From contig NZ_CP085338.1 in assembly GCF_020618475.1 (NCBI RefSeq), positions 248,001 to 312,000 of the forward strand: DNA of 64,000 nt. The letters run 5' to 3'. The stretch's first letter is position 1. Every line of letters starts with the position of its first letter. This document shows, in pieces, positions 1 through 8,621 of this stretch. The notes beneath the pieces are model-generated. The model saw nothing but the letters and a program-made list of their open reading frames with translations, did no database searches and was not told the DNA's origin. Made by a program: the position numbers and the translations under genes. The stretch is from Haladaptatus halobius (GTDB lineage: Archaea > Halobacteriota > Halobacteria > Halobacteriales > Haladaptataceae).

Positions 1-157
1 GGTTAATGTTATGTACTAGGCCATCTATCTATAGAAAATACAGCGAGAGTACCACGGGTCACCCGACCCGTGGGTGAATCGCGTACGCTATTTCGTCGGC
101 CGAATGGCCAGCAGAACGCTTATAGTCCCGTGAGATGTGCCATAGGACGTACAACAG

Positions 158-298
158 ATGGTACTACCACGGCCACGAATCGATCTCTCGGACGAGGAAC
201 AACAGCGCGTGAGAGAGTATGCTGACGAGCACGGACTTCGAATGCCCCGTGCCTATGCCGACCTCGTACGCGCTGGCCTCGAAGCAGAGAACGGCTAA
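158..298 (+). CDS. Small RHH-like protein preceding TnpB
   Basis: A 46-residue ORF from ATG at 158 stops 3 bases before the tnpB start at 302. The predicted protein is charged, with a short beta-like segment (IDLSDEE) followed by two helices, which fits a minimal ribbon-helix-helix DNA-binding fold. A second intact TnpB element in this window (53440-53562) also has a 40-residue ORF of this style directly before tnpB, so the association is not a one-off. The inferred role is regulation of tnpB or binding of the element end. The two small proteins are not clearly alike in sequence, so the RHH call rests on size, composition and position. Confidence 0.5.
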   Translation: MVLPRPRIDLSDEEQQRVREYADEHGLRMPRAYADLVRAGLEAENG

Positions 299-301
299 GT
301 G

Positions 302-1594
302 ATGGATATTACGTTTCGCTTCCGTGCGTATCCAGACGAGGACACCGCGAGCGAAGCGTGGCGACACATCGACATCCATCGGCAGATACGGAATCACGCG
401 GTTCGAGATTATCACCGCTCGTCACGGAACGACCGTCCGAGCAGGAATCAGCAGGTCAACAAACTTCCGGGGTGGAAGCAACGCTGGCCGCTCTGGAAGG
501 AAGTATCAGCACATGCCGCTCAACAGACCGTCAGACAAATCCACAACGATTTGTCCGTTCTCAAGAGTCACCGAGAGAACGACCGGAAGACGGGACGGCT
601 GAAATGGCAGGGAGCGGGCGAATTTCGGTCGGTGGCGTACCAGTCCGAAGGCTTCAACGTCAATCATACGACGGGCCAACGATTCGGTACATTCACCCTC
701 TCGAAGATCGGTGAGAACATCCCGTTCCGAGTGCACCGCGACATTCCCGATACCGAGAACGTGAAGCGCGTCATTCTCAAGAAAGAACGAACCGGCGAGT
801 GGTTCGTCTGTTTCGTAGTGGAAGCCGACGAACCGGAGAAACCCGACTTGTCAGACCTCACGACGGACAACTGCGTAGGGATCGACCTCGGAATACTTTC
901 GTACATCCACATGAGCGACGACTGTTCGGTAGACTGCCTCGACCTCACGGACAGCTACGACCGCTATGCGAGAGCACAACGGAAGTTAGCCCGGAAGGAA
1001 CACGGTTCCTCGAACTGGGAGAAACAGCGTGTTCGTATGGCGAAAGCGAAGCGCCGGATCAAACGGCGGGTGCTCGACTACCAGCACAAACTCACGACGT
1101 GGCTAGTGAAACGTTACGAGTTCATCGGCGTCGAGGACTTGGACGTAACGCCGATGCTCGAAACGAGCCAGTCCGCAAAGAACAGGCAGGATGCGGCGTG
1201 GTCGCGGTTCGTTCGCCTCCTACAGTACAAAGCGAAACTCCACGGCGTTCACGTGGTTCCGGTCGAACCGAAGGATACGACGAAGGCGTGCAACCAGTGC
1301 GGCGTGAAGACGGATAAACCGCTTTGGGTTCGGGAACACTCGTGTCCGGCGTGCGGTCACGAAGATGACCGAGACCTCAACGCGGCGAAGAATGTACTCG
1401 ACAAGGCATTAGCCGAGAAAGGCGTATCGTTCGTCCGAACCAAACACTCTTTTCAGGTCAATGTAGGGCAGGGACTGCCCGAATCAACGCCTGTGCAGAC
1501 TGTGCTCCCTACGTCCACTCGTCGCCATTCGGCGTCGATGGATGCAAAGTACGTCGTGGAAGCAGGAAGCCCCGCGTCACCCGACGCGGGGTAG
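302..1594 (+). CDS. tnpB: TnpB, RNA-guided nuclease of IS1341-type element
   Basis: A 430-residue TnpB. The RuvC-like catalytic residues are visible as D195 (GIDLG), E278 (GVEDLD) and D358 (DRDLNAAKN). The inserted zinc ribbon has two Cys pairs at 330/333 (CNQCG) and 348/351 (CPACG) around the conserved KPLWVREHSC stretch. The N-terminal wedge/REC part looks complete and the length is normal for haloarchaeal TnpB. ATG at 302 is preferred over GTG at 299. TnpB family members are omega-RNA-guided DNA endonucleases that help the element persist by cutting empty donor sites. The gene reads straight into the right-end hairpin, and its stop lies inside the end sequence. No frameshift is seen, so it is probably functional. 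Confidence 0.92.
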   Translation: MDITFRFRAYPDEDTASEAWRHIDIHRQIRNHAVRDYHRSSRNDRPSRNQQVNKLPGWKQRWPLWKEVSAHAAQQTVRQIHNDLSVLKSHRENDRKTGRLKWQGAGEFRSVAYQSEGFNVNHTTGQRFGTFTLSKIGENIPFRVHRDIPDTENVKRVILKKERTGEWFVCFVVEADEPEKPDLSDLTTDNCVGIDLGILSYIHMSDDCSVDCLDLTDSYDRYARAQRKLARKEHGSSNWEKQRVRMAKAKRRIKRRVLDYQHKLTTWLVKRYEFIGVEDLDVTPMLETSQSAKNRQDAAWSRFVRLLQYKAKLHGVHVVPVEPKDTTKACNQCGVKTDKPLWVREHSCPACGHEDDRDLNAAKNVLDKALAEKGVSFVRTKHSFQVNVGQGLPESTPVQTVLPTSTRRHSASMDAKYVVEAGSPASPDAG

Positions 1595-1633
1595 TTCACG
1601 CTCGTGATTTTCGTCCTTCGTATTCTTGTTCGT

Positions 1634-2647
1634 TCAGTTAGTCGGAACGGTAGTTTCCGTCGTTTCGACGATGATAGCTTTGGTTTGTTCCGCGGACTCA
1701 TAAGCTGCTTCAACGACGGCGATATCATTGACGGCGTCTGCACCGGTCTTCAATGGGGATCGATTCTCCGCAACGGCGCTGACGAAGTCGGCGACCAATC
1801 CCTCGTCGGGGTTCGATCCCCAGTACACCGACTGAATCCCCGGGTCGTCTGAATCACGTGTCTGTTTTATTTTCTGGTCGAAACAATCAACGGAGACGAC
1901 CCCTTCTGTGCCGACAAGCCGAAGTGTCGCGTCGCCCCAAAAGTCCCACTCATCAGGTTTGCTCCACGACCCATCAAGGACGAACTCCGTCCCGTCAGTG
2001 AGTGTCATCGACAACAAATTCACATCCTCGACAGGGATGTCGTGGAAACGAGTGTCTGTTTCGGCATATACTTCTTGTACCTCTTCACCAGTAATCCAGC
2101 GAACAATGTCGAGGATATGCACTGAGTGGTCTATCACTGCACCACCGCCGGACGCTTCGCTGTCGACGAACCACCCCCCGGGCATTTGCCCGCGGTTTGT
2201 TCCACTGAGAAATTTCAGCTCTCCGAGCACGCCATTTTCCATTGCAGTTTTTGCGTTACGGACTGGCTGGCTGAAGCGGAGCGGCATCGCGACGCCAAGG
2301 CTAATACCTGCTTCCCGGCAGATATTGACCATCTCCTGTGCTTCGGCGACGGTTGGTGCGAGGGGTTTCTCGCAAAGGACATCAACGCCAGCGTCGGCGG
2401 CGCGATTGACCCATGCGACGTGATCGGCATTCGTTGAACAAACGACCACCCCGTCGGCCTTCGTGAGTAACTCGTTAGGTTCCAGATAATCAGTGCCGTA
2501 TTCATCAGCTTTTACACGTGCATTATCGACTTGGTCACCGACATCAGTAACGCCGACAAGCTCAGCGTCCGATAAGTCATTCAGCGAGGCTGCATAGGAG
2601 TCAGCGTGAAGATGCCTGGTCGAACAAATACCAATTCGTACAGTCAT
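1634..2647 (-). CDS. Gfo/Idh/MocA family oxidoreductase
   Basis: A 337-residue NAD(P)-dependent sugar-type dehydrogenase. The N-terminal Rossmann domain starts with a GICSTRHLHADSY segment instead of the classic GxGxxG, followed by the dinucleotide/substrate motif LCEKPLAPT near residue 95 and the C-terminal alpha/beta domain with SGGGAVIDHSVHILD carrying the catalytic Asp/His. Its start overlaps the stop of the upstream gene (2644-3651) as ATGA, with a GGAGGT ribosome binding site just before it, so the two are translationally coupled. The protein is clearly paralogous to 8618-9622 (shared motifs GVAMP.RFS, DFWGD, DCFDQ, SVYWG). Substrate cannot be read from sequence; a cyclic polyol, sugar or keto-sugar is usual for the family. 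Confidence 0.88.
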   Translation of the reverse strand: MTVRIGICSTRHLHADSYAASLNDLSDAELVGVTDVGDQVDNARVKADEYGTDYLEPNELLTKADGVVVCSTNADHVAWVNRAADAGVDVLCEKPLAPTVAEAQEMVNICREAGISLGVAMPLRFSQPVRNAKTAMENGVLGELKFLSGTNRGQMPGGWFVDSEASGGGAVIDHSVHILDIVRWITGEEVQEVYAETDTRFHDIPVEDVNLLSMTLTDGTEFVLDGSWSKPDEWDFWGDATLRLVGTEGVVSVDCFDQKIKQTRDSDDPGIQSVYWGSNPDEGLVADFVSAVAENRSPLKTGADAVNDIAVVEAAYESAEQTKAIIVETTETTVPTN

Positions 2648-3642
2648 GCACCTACCTCCGTGGGTGAGATGGGCTCACCGTGTTTACTAGACTCGATGGC
2701 TGCGAGAGCGATTCTAACTGCTTGACGTGCATCATCTGGTGAAATATCCGGGTCACATCCGTTCTCGGCACAGTCGATGAAGTGTTCGAGTTCCTTCGTG
2801 TATGGACTCTTCGCCAGCGGGCTGGTTGGAGCGTTCGCTCCCTCCGCACCACCGGAGATACGAACGGCATTCTCGTCTCGCGTATCGAATTCAAGCAGAC
2901 CCTCATCGCCGGCGATTTCGTAACTCGTAGTAAAAGGCGACCCTTCAGGGTAGCCCCACGACGCTTCGACATGACCGACTGTTCCATCTTTAAAACGTAA
3001 TAGTACCGATGAGTGCTGATTTAAGTGGCCGTCGTCCCATTCAGCCGTGCGGGCGAACACGTGGTCAACCTCGCCGACGACCCAGCGGAGATAGTCGAAA
3101 TCATGAATTGCCATGTCGAGGAGTACGCCTCCGCTTTGTTTTTTGTCACCGAACCACGAGTTACTGCCATATCGTGGCGGTGACGAGAAGCGTTCAGTGT
3201 GCAGTGTACCTAATGTACCGACTTCACCAGCATCGATGCGTCGTTTTGCCTCTGTGTACTCGGGGAAATATCGAAGCACATGGCCGGTCATAAAGGTAAC
3301 ATTAGTGTTGTTTACCGTATCAACGATCGCGTCAGCGCCCTTTGCAGTGCGAGCAAGTGGTTTCTCGCAGAACACATTAAATCCGTGTTCGACGGCCGCT
3401 TCAACGAATGGTCGGTGCGTCGGCGTCGGAGTACAAATATCGATAGCTGTGACGTCGGCCTCGCCCATCATCTTCTCGGCATTGTCGTAAACGTCGGCGT
3501 CTGGTGTATTTTCTGCCGCAAAGGCCTCTTTGTCGTTGCTAAGCGATGCGACCGCGACTACCTCGGCATCATCTATTTCTTGGTAACTGGTAGCATGGGT
3601 CGTGGCCATGAAGCCACTACCTACTAACCCAATTCGTTGCAT
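2644..3642 (-). CDS. Gfo/Idh/MocA family oxidoreductase
   Basis: A 332-residue Gfo/Idh/MocA oxidoreductase. It begins with a Rossmann fingerprint (IGLVGSGFMA), then the FCEKPLART motif and the C-terminal SGGVLLDMAIHDFDYLRW segment holding the catalytic Asp and His. ATG at 3642 puts the Rossmann strand at the extreme N-terminus; an in-frame ATG three codons upstream (3651) is the alternative. It is the first gene of a two-gene operon with 1634-2647. It is paralogous to 7617-8621 (same HDFDYLRWV, FFPEY-like and FTT.(Y/F)E.AG motifs), and that pair has the same gene order. Substrate unknown; the neighbourhood suggests a sugar derivative taken in by the ABC importer. Confidence 0.88.
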   Translation of the reverse strand: MQRIGLVGSGFMATTHATSYQEIDDAEVVAVASLSNDKEAFAAENTPDADVYDNAEKMMGEADVTAIDICTPTPTHRPFVEAAVEHGFNVFCEKPLARTAKGADAIVDTVNNTNVTFMTGHVLRYFPEYTEAKRRIDAGEVGTLGTLHTERFSSPPRYGSNSWFGDKKQSGGVLLDMAIHDFDYLRWVVGEVDHVFARTAEWDDGHLNQHSSVLLRFKDGTVGHVEASWGYPEGSPFTTSYEIAGDEGLLEFDTRDENAVRISGGAEGANAPTSPLAKSPYTKELEHFIDCAENGCDPDISPDDARQAVRIALAAIESSKHGEPISPTEVGA

Positions 3643-3697
3643 CAACTTCAATGTACGGAACTATTGGTATTAAATTTTCCCCAGCGGCAAATCGTGC

Positions 3698-4975
3698 TTA
3701 TATATTCGACCAAGTAGTTGTGACCGTGCCGGACGTAATGCCCTTACGGGCGAAACGGTTGTCCTTTTCAAACACTGAGCAGATAACCGACGGATCTTCA
3801 AGGAGACGATGCTGAAGGTAGCTCCCGCGAGCGCGTCCACCACCTGTCCGAGTAATTTCTAGCACTTCGAGGAATTCCCACTCCCGCAGGAGGTCGTAAA
3901 CACGCCGTTTAGAGAGTGTTTCCAAGCCCGACTCAGCGCAAATATATTCATAGGCGGCATACACTTCTGGCGTTTTGAATGTCAGCGTCTTCTCGACGAG
4001 CGCCAACGAGGCGATTGCAAGTAGTGTCGCTTTCTGTTGTATCGTCGAACCGGCAAGAAGTGCATTGACTCGGTCGCGTTCGGCTAGGTTATTGGCACTG
4101 TGTACGTGCTTGATAGTGATACTATCTGCCCCTTCGCTCGCGGCGAGTTCACCGGCGTGGCGAAGTAAGTTAATTGCCTTCCGTGCATCGCCATGTTCGT
4201 CCGCGGCGAGTGAAGCACACTCCGATACCACGTCGTCGGAAAGTACGCCGTTGTTGAATGCATCTAATCGACTACGAATTATCGCACGAAGGGCGTCGCG
4301 ATCATATGGTGTAAAGATTATTTCACGCTCTTGGAGGCTGCTTTTGATACGCTCCTCTAGTCGGTTTCGGTATTTGATCTTGTTACTAGTCGCGACGATG
4401 CCGACCGAACAGCGCTCAAGTTTGTTCGCTTCAGTTGCTCGCGATAGCTGCATGAGAAAGTCTGTCCCCTCTAGTCGATCAATTTCGTCGAGGACGACGA
4501 GAACGGCATCAAAACGTATATCGAGCACTTCCCAGAGAAGACTATAATACCGTGAGCGTCCGAACCCCGTTTCTGGAACGACGAACCCAGTCACTTCAGC
4601 GTCGTTCAATTCCTGTACTGTTGCTCTAATCGCACGAGTTTCAGTATTTTCTTGTGAACAGTCGATGACGACGCGGCCGACCGATGCATTGTTCTCCGCC
4701 GTCTCGACGATACGACGCGTCGTATATTTAGCACAAAGCGATTTTCCGGTGCCCGTTTTCCCGTACAGAAACACGTTGCTCGGTGCTCCTCCGGTGATAG
4801 ACGGATTAAGGGCATTTGCTAAACAACGAATCTCCTCGTTGCGAGCAACGATATGATTGGATCCAGGAACGTACCCGACATCGAGGAGTTGTCTCTTTGA
4901 GAAAACGTGATCCTGCACACTAAATGCGTCTCCTAGCATACTTGCGTTCTGGATCGATTCGTCGCGCCGTGTCAT
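3698..4975 (-). CDS. orc1/cdc6-like: Orc1/Cdc6 family replication initiator
   Basis: A 425-residue archaeal Orc1/Cdc6 protein. It has an AAA+ module with Walker A (GKTGTGKS, 72-79), Walker B (VVLDEID, about 160-166) and a sensor-1-like ATSN near 198, then a lid region and a C-terminal winged-helix domain (about 340-425, RRVYDLLREWEFLEVLE). The ATG at 4975 is preferred; an upstream in-frame ATG (4996) would only add seven Cys/Trp-containing residues. Initiators of this family bind ORB sequences next to their own gene and load the MCM helicase. The intergenic region upstream holds a GC-rich ORB-like motif and an AT-rich tract. It could serve a plasmid, a secondary chromosomal origin or an integrated element; many haloarchaeal orc paralogs are not origin-active. 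Confidence 0.93.
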   Translation of the reverse strand: MTRRDESIQNASMLGDAFSVQDHVFSKRQLLDVGYVPGSNHIVARNEEIRCLANALNPSITGGAPSNVFLYGKTGTGKSLCAKYTTRRIVETAENNASVGRVVIDCSQENTETRAIRATVQELNDAEVTGFVVPETGFGRSRYYSLLWEVLDIRFDAVLVVLDEIDRLEGTDFLMQLSRATEANKLERCSVGIVATSNKIKYRNRLEERIKSSLQEREIIFTPYDRDALRAIIRSRLDAFNNGVLSDDVVSECASLAADEHGDARKAINLLRHAGELAASEGADSITIKHVHSANNLAERDRVNALLAGSTIQQKATLLAIASLALVEKTLTFKTPEVYAAYEYICAESGLETLSKRRVYDLLREWEFLEVLEITRTGGGRARGSYLQHRLLEDPSVICSVFEKDNRFARKGITSGTVTTTWSNI

Positions 4976-5048
4976 ATTCCAACAGAATGTGCACACCTAT
5001 GATAAAATCATCGGGTAGCTTAGTCGTAGACTTTGATCGTTGGAGAGA

Positions 5049-5165
5049 ACCACCCCCCACCCCTCGTTTCACCTGTATTTCATTACATCCCTAATTCTGT
5101 AATGGAACAACTGATCAAAATTACCAATATAATTATTCAATTATGGGTAAATAAATTGATTATAT
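5049..5165. other. Candidate replication origin (ORB-like motif plus AT-rich tract)
   Basis: Just upstream of the orc1/cdc6 start lies, on the minus strand, a motif of the form GGTGAAACGAGGGGTGGGG (plus-strand positions about 5050-5075). This resembles the haloarchaeal origin recognition box, which pairs a GAAAC half-site with a G-rich string. It is followed at about 5100-5165 by a strongly AT-rich stretch that could be a duplex unwinding element. I see only one clear box copy, and active origins usually have several on both sides, so this is a candidate only. Confidence 0.35.
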
Positions 5166-5217
5166 ATTGACAACGAAGAGTCTATCCCCGAACAACAGGA
5201 AAATAAATCGACTATAT

Positions 5218-5916
5218 TCAGCTAAGGAACTCGATCGTATTCTTGTGAAGCGGAACGAAGCCCTCGGCGAAATCAACTCCCCGAGTCCGGCCGAGCACTC
5301 GAGCCTCGGCGCGTACACCCTCAATGAGTCCGTCAAACTCTGCATCGATGCCGCCATGCTCTTCGAGCCATTCAACTTGGGACTCGTGTTCGAGAATCGC
5401 ATCTTCCTTCGTCGACTGGTATTCACCGATATCAATGTACGTCTCAGGCTCGAACGAGGAAGTTGGCTTGCCGAAATAATAGACATTCTCTGGTTCCCAT
5501 GGGTCTAACTCTGTCTCCAACAGTGGAAGCGAGCACATGTAGTACGCGTCACTCACTAATTGAGAGGTGGTTCGGTGGTCGGGATGCATATCGTCGCGGA
5601 AGTGTGTTAGCACAATATCTGGTCTGTGGTCGCGGAGCACGTCGACTAGTTGAAGTCGGTTTTCCAACGAGTATGTGATGCGACCGTCCTCGAAATCGAG
5701 AAACTCTGCTGTGGCGCCGAGGGTTTCAGCGGCATTTTTAGCCTCTTCTTCGCGCGTGGCGGCGACTTCAGCTTCAGTCGTATCGAAGCCGCCAAACTCG
5801 CCGCGAGTCATATAAACTATCGTCACGTCATCGCCACGATCGGCATGCTTGGCGAGCGTCCCACCACAGAAGATATCTGCGTCATCGGGATGTGCAACTA
5901 CTGTTGTAAGATGCAT
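5218..5916 (-). CDS. PIG-L/LmbE family deacetylase
   Basis: A 232-residue zinc-dependent de-N-acetylase of the PIG-L/LmbE family. The metal/catalytic motif AHPDD is at residues 8-12 and the second motif HPDH at 111-114; these supply the zinc ligands and catalytic Asp known in MshB and BshB. The start is placed at the ATG giving MHLTTVVAHPDD, because family members begin just before this motif; a longer in-frame reading to 6009 has no family support. The usual reaction is removal of the acetyl group from an N-acetyl-glucosamine-type sugar. It lies downstream of the TIM-barrel isomerase on the same strand, fitting removal of amide decorations in a glycan pathway. Confidence 0.88.
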   Translation of the reverse strand: MHLTTVVAHPDDADIFCGGTLAKHADRGDDVTIVYMTRGEFGGFDTTEAEVAATREEEAKNAAETLGATAEFLDFEDGRITYSLENRLQLVDVLRDHRPDIVLTHFRDDMHPDHRTTSQLVSDAYYMCSLPLLETELDPWEPENVYYFGKPTSSFEPETYIDIGEYQSTKEDAILEHESQVEWLEEHGGIDAEFDGLIEGVRAEARVLGRTRGVDFAEGFVPLHKNTIEFLS

Positions 5917-6039
5917 ACACATGGAAATCAAACAAACCGATAATAAAGTTTGTGCCATTTTTATCTCTGCAGCGTATATTCTGTACCGTGATGATTCACA
6001 TATAGACAAGTGCTGAGGAGTGACACCAAGCTGTTTGCA

Positions 6040-6843
6040 CTACGAGAAAAGGTATTTGAGATCAGAACAGACACGCGGTGGCATTCGTTCGGGTGCTGTT
6101 CGGTATGGTGGCACTTCGGCAGTCACCCATCCGTCATAGCCAATGGCCGTCAACTCCTCGACTACGGCGGGCCAGTCGACGTCGCCTTCCAATGGGTATG
6201 TGAAGGCGTCTATCGTATCAACGTCTTTCCGGTAATCCTTCACGTGGATGCGCTCGATTCGCTCACCAAGGATTCGAATCCATTGCTCGGGATGACCGAA
6301 CCGCCTGACGTTTCCTACGTCGAAGTACGCTCCAACTGGCCCAAACTTGGATGCTTGATCGACGAATTCGGCGAATTCCAACGGGGAGAGTAAAAAGTCA
6401 TTCCAGACGTTCTCTATGCAGACCGTCACATCATACTCCGCCCCTGTCGCGGCGAGGCTCTGGATCGATTCCAGTGCGCGACGATACGCTTCGTCATATG
6501 GCGTCTCTTCGTCGACAATAGCTGGAACGATGAGCACGGCCCCAGCATTGAGCGAATCTGCGATTTCGATCATCCGTTCGCCAGCTTCGATACCGGTTCT
6601 GCGTGTCTCCTTATCCCCGCTCGACAATTGCCGTTCCCAGTGGAGTGTCGTTGAGATGGCGGGAATATCAAGCTCTAATTCGGCAATTTGATCAGCGAAT
6701 TCATCGACAGCTTCATCGTTCCATAGCGGTCCGTCGGCAGTCAGGTTCGGTTCAATACCGTCGTACCCAGCATCTGCGAGGAGTTTCGCATTCGTTTGGA
6801 GACTGTCCGCTGGGAATCCCATTTGGTTGAGTGCAAGCTTCAT
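6040..6843 (-). CDS. Sugar phosphate isomerase/epimerase family (TIM barrel)
   Basis: A 267-residue protein of the xylose-isomerase-like TIM-barrel family (AP endonuclease family 2 fold; includes inosose dehydratase and hydroxypyruvate isomerase types). The barrel pattern is visible: MGFPADS near the N-terminus, GYDGIEPN, CIENVWNDF (metal Glu) near residue 142, AYFDVGNVRRFG (Asp/His-type metal site region), IHVKDYR (His ligand) and a terminal GYDGWVTAEVPP with the final metal Glu. Such proteins isomerise, epimerise or dehydrate keto-sugars, and some act as lyases on 3-keto-glycosides. It lies in the same direction as the deacetylase gene at 5218 with a 123-base gap. Confidence 0.85.
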   Translation of the reverse strand: MKLALNQMGFPADSLQTNAKLLADAGYDGIEPNLTADGPLWNDEAVDEFADQIAELELDIPAISTTLHWERQLSSGDKETRRTGIEAGERMIEIADSLNAGAVLIVPAIVDEETPYDEAYRRALESIQSLAATGAEYDVTVCIENVWNDFLLSPLEFAEFVDQASKFGPVGAYFDVGNVRRFGHPEQWIRILGERIERIHVKDYRKDVDTIDAFTYPLEGDVDWPAVVEELTAIGYDGWVTAEVPPYRTAPERMPPRVCSDLKYLFS

Positions 6844-7616
6844 ACCACTAACGTGTCCACTGTGCTTGTTTATATATTAGCGTAGCGGCCACTTTCACTG
6901 TTCCGGAGCGGATACTTTTATCATCTCTCCATGCTTAATGATAATATACTTGACTCTTCCGATTGGGTTTATCGGTGCAGGTGGTATCGCTTCGGTTCAA
7001 CATCTCGGAGTATGTACAGTTGGATTGCTAAATGCATATATTTTTTTAGTTGTACTTTACTAAAATGTTCCTACCATGGTGACAACCATCTCGGCAGTTT
7101 TATCAAAATAAGGACCGAAATTGAGAATGAGAGAAAAATCGATTTTAGAGATTCTCGAAAGGAAGTACCATCTCATGTCGCACTGCAATCCATATGGTTC
7201 GACGAAAGGATATCCATTTATTCTTGAATACAAGATTAGAGAGAGCGTATTCGTATCCGATACGATGAAGCAACAGTCCAAACAGAGGTTGGCAGCTACT
7301 TTGACAGAGACAATGTTACACTCAAGATTTCGCTCGCATGTCCACTTTTTTCACGCAAAATTTTTCGCGGTGAATATTAAAATCGAGTGATCTTGAACGT
7401 CTATTAGATGCCCTCGTAGCTTATAGCTGCGCCTTATTGGATTGAGACTCCCCCGATTATTATGAGAAAATCACTCCCTTGAGACTGAATTACATCACTA
7501 ATATAAGTGGCGGGGATTCGATCGAGTATAATAAAGAGAATTGTAACCATCGCGATTTGGTGCAACATTGCTTCGTTTGAGGAAAGGTATATCATGCTGG
7601 ACTAGCCAGTACCACT
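6844..7616. other. Intergenic region between divergent operons
   Basis: This 773-base region separates the minus-strand isomerase/deacetylase/orc side from the plus-strand Gfo/Idh pair. It must contain the two divergent promoters; the sequence before 7617 has a TATA-like gtatat at about 7588. It also holds a short relic of a Gfo/Idh N-terminus (6938-7015, listed separately). The rest is AT-rich with no convincing gene. Confidence 0.5.
6938..7015 (+). pseudogene. N-terminal relic of a Gfo/Idh oxidoreductase
   Basis: From ATG at 6938 the reading frame gives a short peptide containing GFIGAGGIASVQHLG, a textbook Rossmann nucleotide-binding start of Gfo/Idh proteins (GxGG-A followed by a His-Leu pair). 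After about 27 codons the similarity ends and the sequence becomes AT-rich with no matching continuation, so this is a truncated leftover, probably of a gene deleted between the two divergent operons. The alternative, chance similarity, is possible because the segment is short. Confidence 0.5.
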
Positions 7617-8621
7617 ATGATACAAGTTGGCTTGCTTGGAGCTGGCAGAATGGCTGGCATATATGCAGATCGAATTGCAGACCTGAATGAGGCGACAGTT
7701 ACGGCAGTTGCGTCGCCAACTAGCGCTGAATCGTTCGTCACCAAGCGGGTACCCACGGCGACTGCGTATTCGGATGCAAATGAACTATGCAAGGACACGA
7801 ATGTCGACGCTGTAGCGGTCTTATCGCCGACCGATACCCATCCAGAACTGGTTGAAATCGCTGCAGAACATGAGCTCGATGTCATTTGTGAGAAACCTAT
7901 CGCACGAACGTTGGAGGGAGCCGCGAGAATTCAAAAAATTGTAGAATCCACTGACATTACCTTCATGGTCGCACATGTCACCCGATTCTTTCCTGAGTAC
8001 GTGACAGCTAAAGCACGTGTAGATGACGGTGTGATCGGAACTCCCGGTGTCGCTCGAACCAAACGAGCGTTCGGATTCGAGGGATCACGTGGATGGTTCG
8101 ATGACTCGAACCGAAGCGGTGGCATACTTCTTGATCTAGCAATACACGACTTCGATTACCTTCGGTGGGTAATCGGTGATATCGAGCGTGTGTTTACACG
8201 TCGCGTTGATTGGATAAACGAAGGAAAAAGCGACGTCACGCTATCTATCGTTCGTTTTGAAAATGGAGCAGTGGGACACGTCGAGGCATGGGCTGTCGAG
8301 GGACCGAGGGTCCCCTTTACCACCGCATTTGAACTCGCTGGCAGTGATGGACATCTTGAGTTTGATCTCGATGATGTCCGGCCGATCCAGTACTATGACG
8401 AAACAGGGAGATCGTCGCCACGAGATCCTGTTAGTGACGATCTCCCCCTACGAAGAGACGGGTATCACCGCCAACTTGAACATTTCTTTGAATGTATTCA
8501 GGGGGGAAAAGAACCTTCTGTATCAATCGAGGAAGGAATCGCTTCTATGCGTATCTCTCTCGCGGCCATCGAATCCGTAGAACGCGGCAAACCTGTCGCT
8601 GTGGCGGAGGTGGGCGAATGA
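7617..8621 (+). CDS. Gfo/Idh/MocA family oxidoreductase
   Basis: A 334-residue Gfo/Idh/MocA dehydrogenase. The Rossmann start is VGLLGAGRMAGIYAD, the cofactor/substrate motif is ICEKPIART, and SGGILLDLAIHDFDYLRWV carries the catalytic Asp/His. Its closest relative in the window is 2644-3642. The stop TGA overlaps the ATG of the next gene (8618) and the GGAGGTGGGCGA before that ATG serves as ribosome binding site, so the two form a coupled operon that mirrors 3642-1634 in gene order. Substrate unknown, likely a sugar or cyclitol derivative. Confidence 0.9.
   Translation: MIQVGLLGAGRMAGIYADRIADLNEATVTAVASPTSAESFVTKRVPTATAYSDANELCKDTNVDAVAVLSPTDTHPELVEIAAEHELDVICEKPIARTLEGAARIQKIVESTDITFMVAHVTRFFPEYVTAKARVDDGVIGTPGVARTKRAFGFEGSRGWFDDSNRSGGILLDLAIHDFDYLRWVIGDIERVFTRRVDWINEGKSDVTLSIVRFENGAVGHVEAWAVEGPRVPFTTAFELAGSDGHLEFDLDDVRPIQYYDETGRSSPRDPVSDDLPLRRDGYHRQLEHFFECIQGGKEPSVSIEEGIASMRISLAAIESVERGKPVAVAEVGE

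Larger units (their letters stand above)
45..1600 (+). mobile_element. IS200/IS605-type (IS1341-like) TnpB element 1
   Basis: This is a TnpB-only element. A hairpin with 9-base arms at 52-60 and 65-73 lies on the left, a small ribbon-helix-helix-like ORF and tnpB occupy the middle, and a right-end hairpin (arms 1570-1578 and 1583-1591) ends in the tagttcac motif at 1592-1599, which includes the tnpB stop codon. No TnpA Y1 transposase gene is present, so movement would need TnpA from elsewhere. The right end of such elements is known to encode the guide (omega/re) RNA used by TnpB, so the 3' part of tnpB and the following bases are the place to look for it. The exact left boundary is uncertain because the left hairpin also resembles a right end of the same family in reverse. 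Confidence 0.75.

Noticed and set aside
3975..4547. 190-codon plus-strand open frame
   Set aside because: Antisense shadow of the orc1/cdc6 gene, Ser/Arg-rich.
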